A stretch of 5,478 nucleotides of DNA, from positions 1-5,478 of the forward strand of contig SFMP01000185.1 of assembly GCA_004554395.1 (NCBI GenBank), given 5' to 3'. Below, in pieces: positions 5,301 to 5,478 of this stretch. The translations under genes and the position numbers were made by a program. Source of the stretch: Myxococcales bacterium. GTDB taxonomy: Bacteria; Myxococcota_A; Bradymonadia; UBA4248. Below the pieces are notes generated by a model, which was not told where the DNA came from, ran no database searches, and saw only the letters and a program-made list of their open reading frames with translations. Every line of letters starts with the position of its first letter. Position 1 is the first letter of the stretch.

Positions 5301-5323
5301 AAGCCCGCCTGTATGGCGGGCTT
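5301..5323. terminator. First GC-rich hairpin after the Clp gene, probable terminator
   Basis: AAGCCCGCC and GGCGGGCTT pair perfectly over 9 bp around the five-base loop TGTAT, 107 bases after the Clp stop codon. Only two T residues end the stem and CAACAT follows, so a U-tract is missing. It would act as a weak or factor-assisted terminator, or protect the 3' end of the transcript. Confidence 0.5.
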
Positions 5324-5340
5324 CAACATAATGCAAAACA

Positions 5341-5359
5341 GCCCGCCTAGCAGGCGGGC
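5341..5359. terminator. Second GC-rich hairpin with the same stem
   Basis: GCCCGCCT and AGGCGGGC pair over 8 bp around the loop AGC. The stem core GCCCGCC/GGCGGGC is identical to that of the hairpin 17 bases to the left, so the arms could also pair across the two elements. The only T-run is T6 at 5377-5382, too far downstream for a classical terminator. A pair of palindromic units of this kind also resembles REP-type repeats. Confidence 0.45.
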
Positions 5360-5385
5360 ATTGCCATATCAATGTGTTTTTTCCG

Positions 5386-5394
5386 TGTTAAAGT
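5386..5394 (+). promoter_or_regulatory. Weak extended -10-like motif near right end
   Basis: TGTTAAAGT has the TG-N spacing of an extended -10 element, with TAAAGT matching TATAAT in four of six positions. It shares the ten bases CCGTGTTAAA with the promoter candidate at 119-128. No well-placed -35 box is present, and the gene it might serve lies outside the window. Confidence 0.2.
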
Positions 5395-5478
5395 TATCGT
5401 TGCAAGTTTTAGCAAGTTTGTCAACATTGATCTTTGCGATAAATGATAAGACGAAAATATTACATCACAAATCTTAAC

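Larger units (their letters stand above)
5195..5478. other. Intergenic region after the Clp gene
   Basis: No gene is seen in these 284 bases on either strand. It holds two GC-rich hairpins (5301-5323, 5341-5359) and then an AT-rich stretch with the direct repeat GCAAGTTTTA / GCAAGTTTGT (5402-5421). TTATCGTTG occurs on both sides of the hairpins (5238-5246 and 5394-5402). The right end looks like the upstream region of a gene beyond the window. Confidence 0.6.

Overview
This is a bacterial chromosomal or replicon segment with roughly balanced base composition. The tetranucleotide TCGA is conspicuously frequent in both genes and spacers. The lineage cannot be fixed from the window. Repeat-rich spacers, Shine-Dalgarno-led genes and a divergent ClpA-type ATPase would fit a deltaproteobacterial or Myxococcota-like group, but that is a guess. 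Two protein genes are well supported, both on the + strand, and neither shows an operon partner in the window.

Left part (1-1063): an array of 7-bp tandem repeats runs in from beyond the left edge and ends at 115. It is followed at once by an extended -10 promoter (122-130), a leader of about 210 nt, and a 239-residue, acidic, probably all-helical protein of unknown function with a strong AGGAGG ribosome binding site.

Middle spacer (1064-2164): this 1.1 kb holds most of the unusual material. First come three head-to-tail stem-loops built from a 37-bp tandem repeat. Then, on the minus strand, a near-consensus sigma-70 promoter (TTGATA, 17-bp spacer, TATAAT) sits about 190 bp from a strong intrinsic terminator, with no credible gene between them: a candidate small RNA. 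A 23-nt loop predicted in that RNA is complementary to the ribosome binding site and start codon of the 239-residue protein upstream. Further right are three copies of a 20-bp repeat and AT-rich leader DNA.

Right part (2165-5194): one large gene encodes a 1009-residue two-ring Clp/Hsp100 unfoldase. It has a Clp_N double repeat, an exceptional low-complexity linker of about 265 residues, and two AAA+ modules without the coiled-coil middle domain of ClpB/ClpC. The second module is canonical. The first keeps its ATPase residues but lacks the substrate-gripping pore tyrosine. An IGF tripeptide at the place of the ClpP-docking loop suggests it feeds a ClpP peptidase. The linker carries four A7 runs in 70 bp, three of them in-frame slippery heptamers.

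Right end (5195-5478): two GC-rich hairpins with the same stem, then AT-rich DNA with a weak promoter-like motif, probably the upstream region of a gene outside the window. No rRNA, tRNA, CRISPR array, transposase or integrase was seen.
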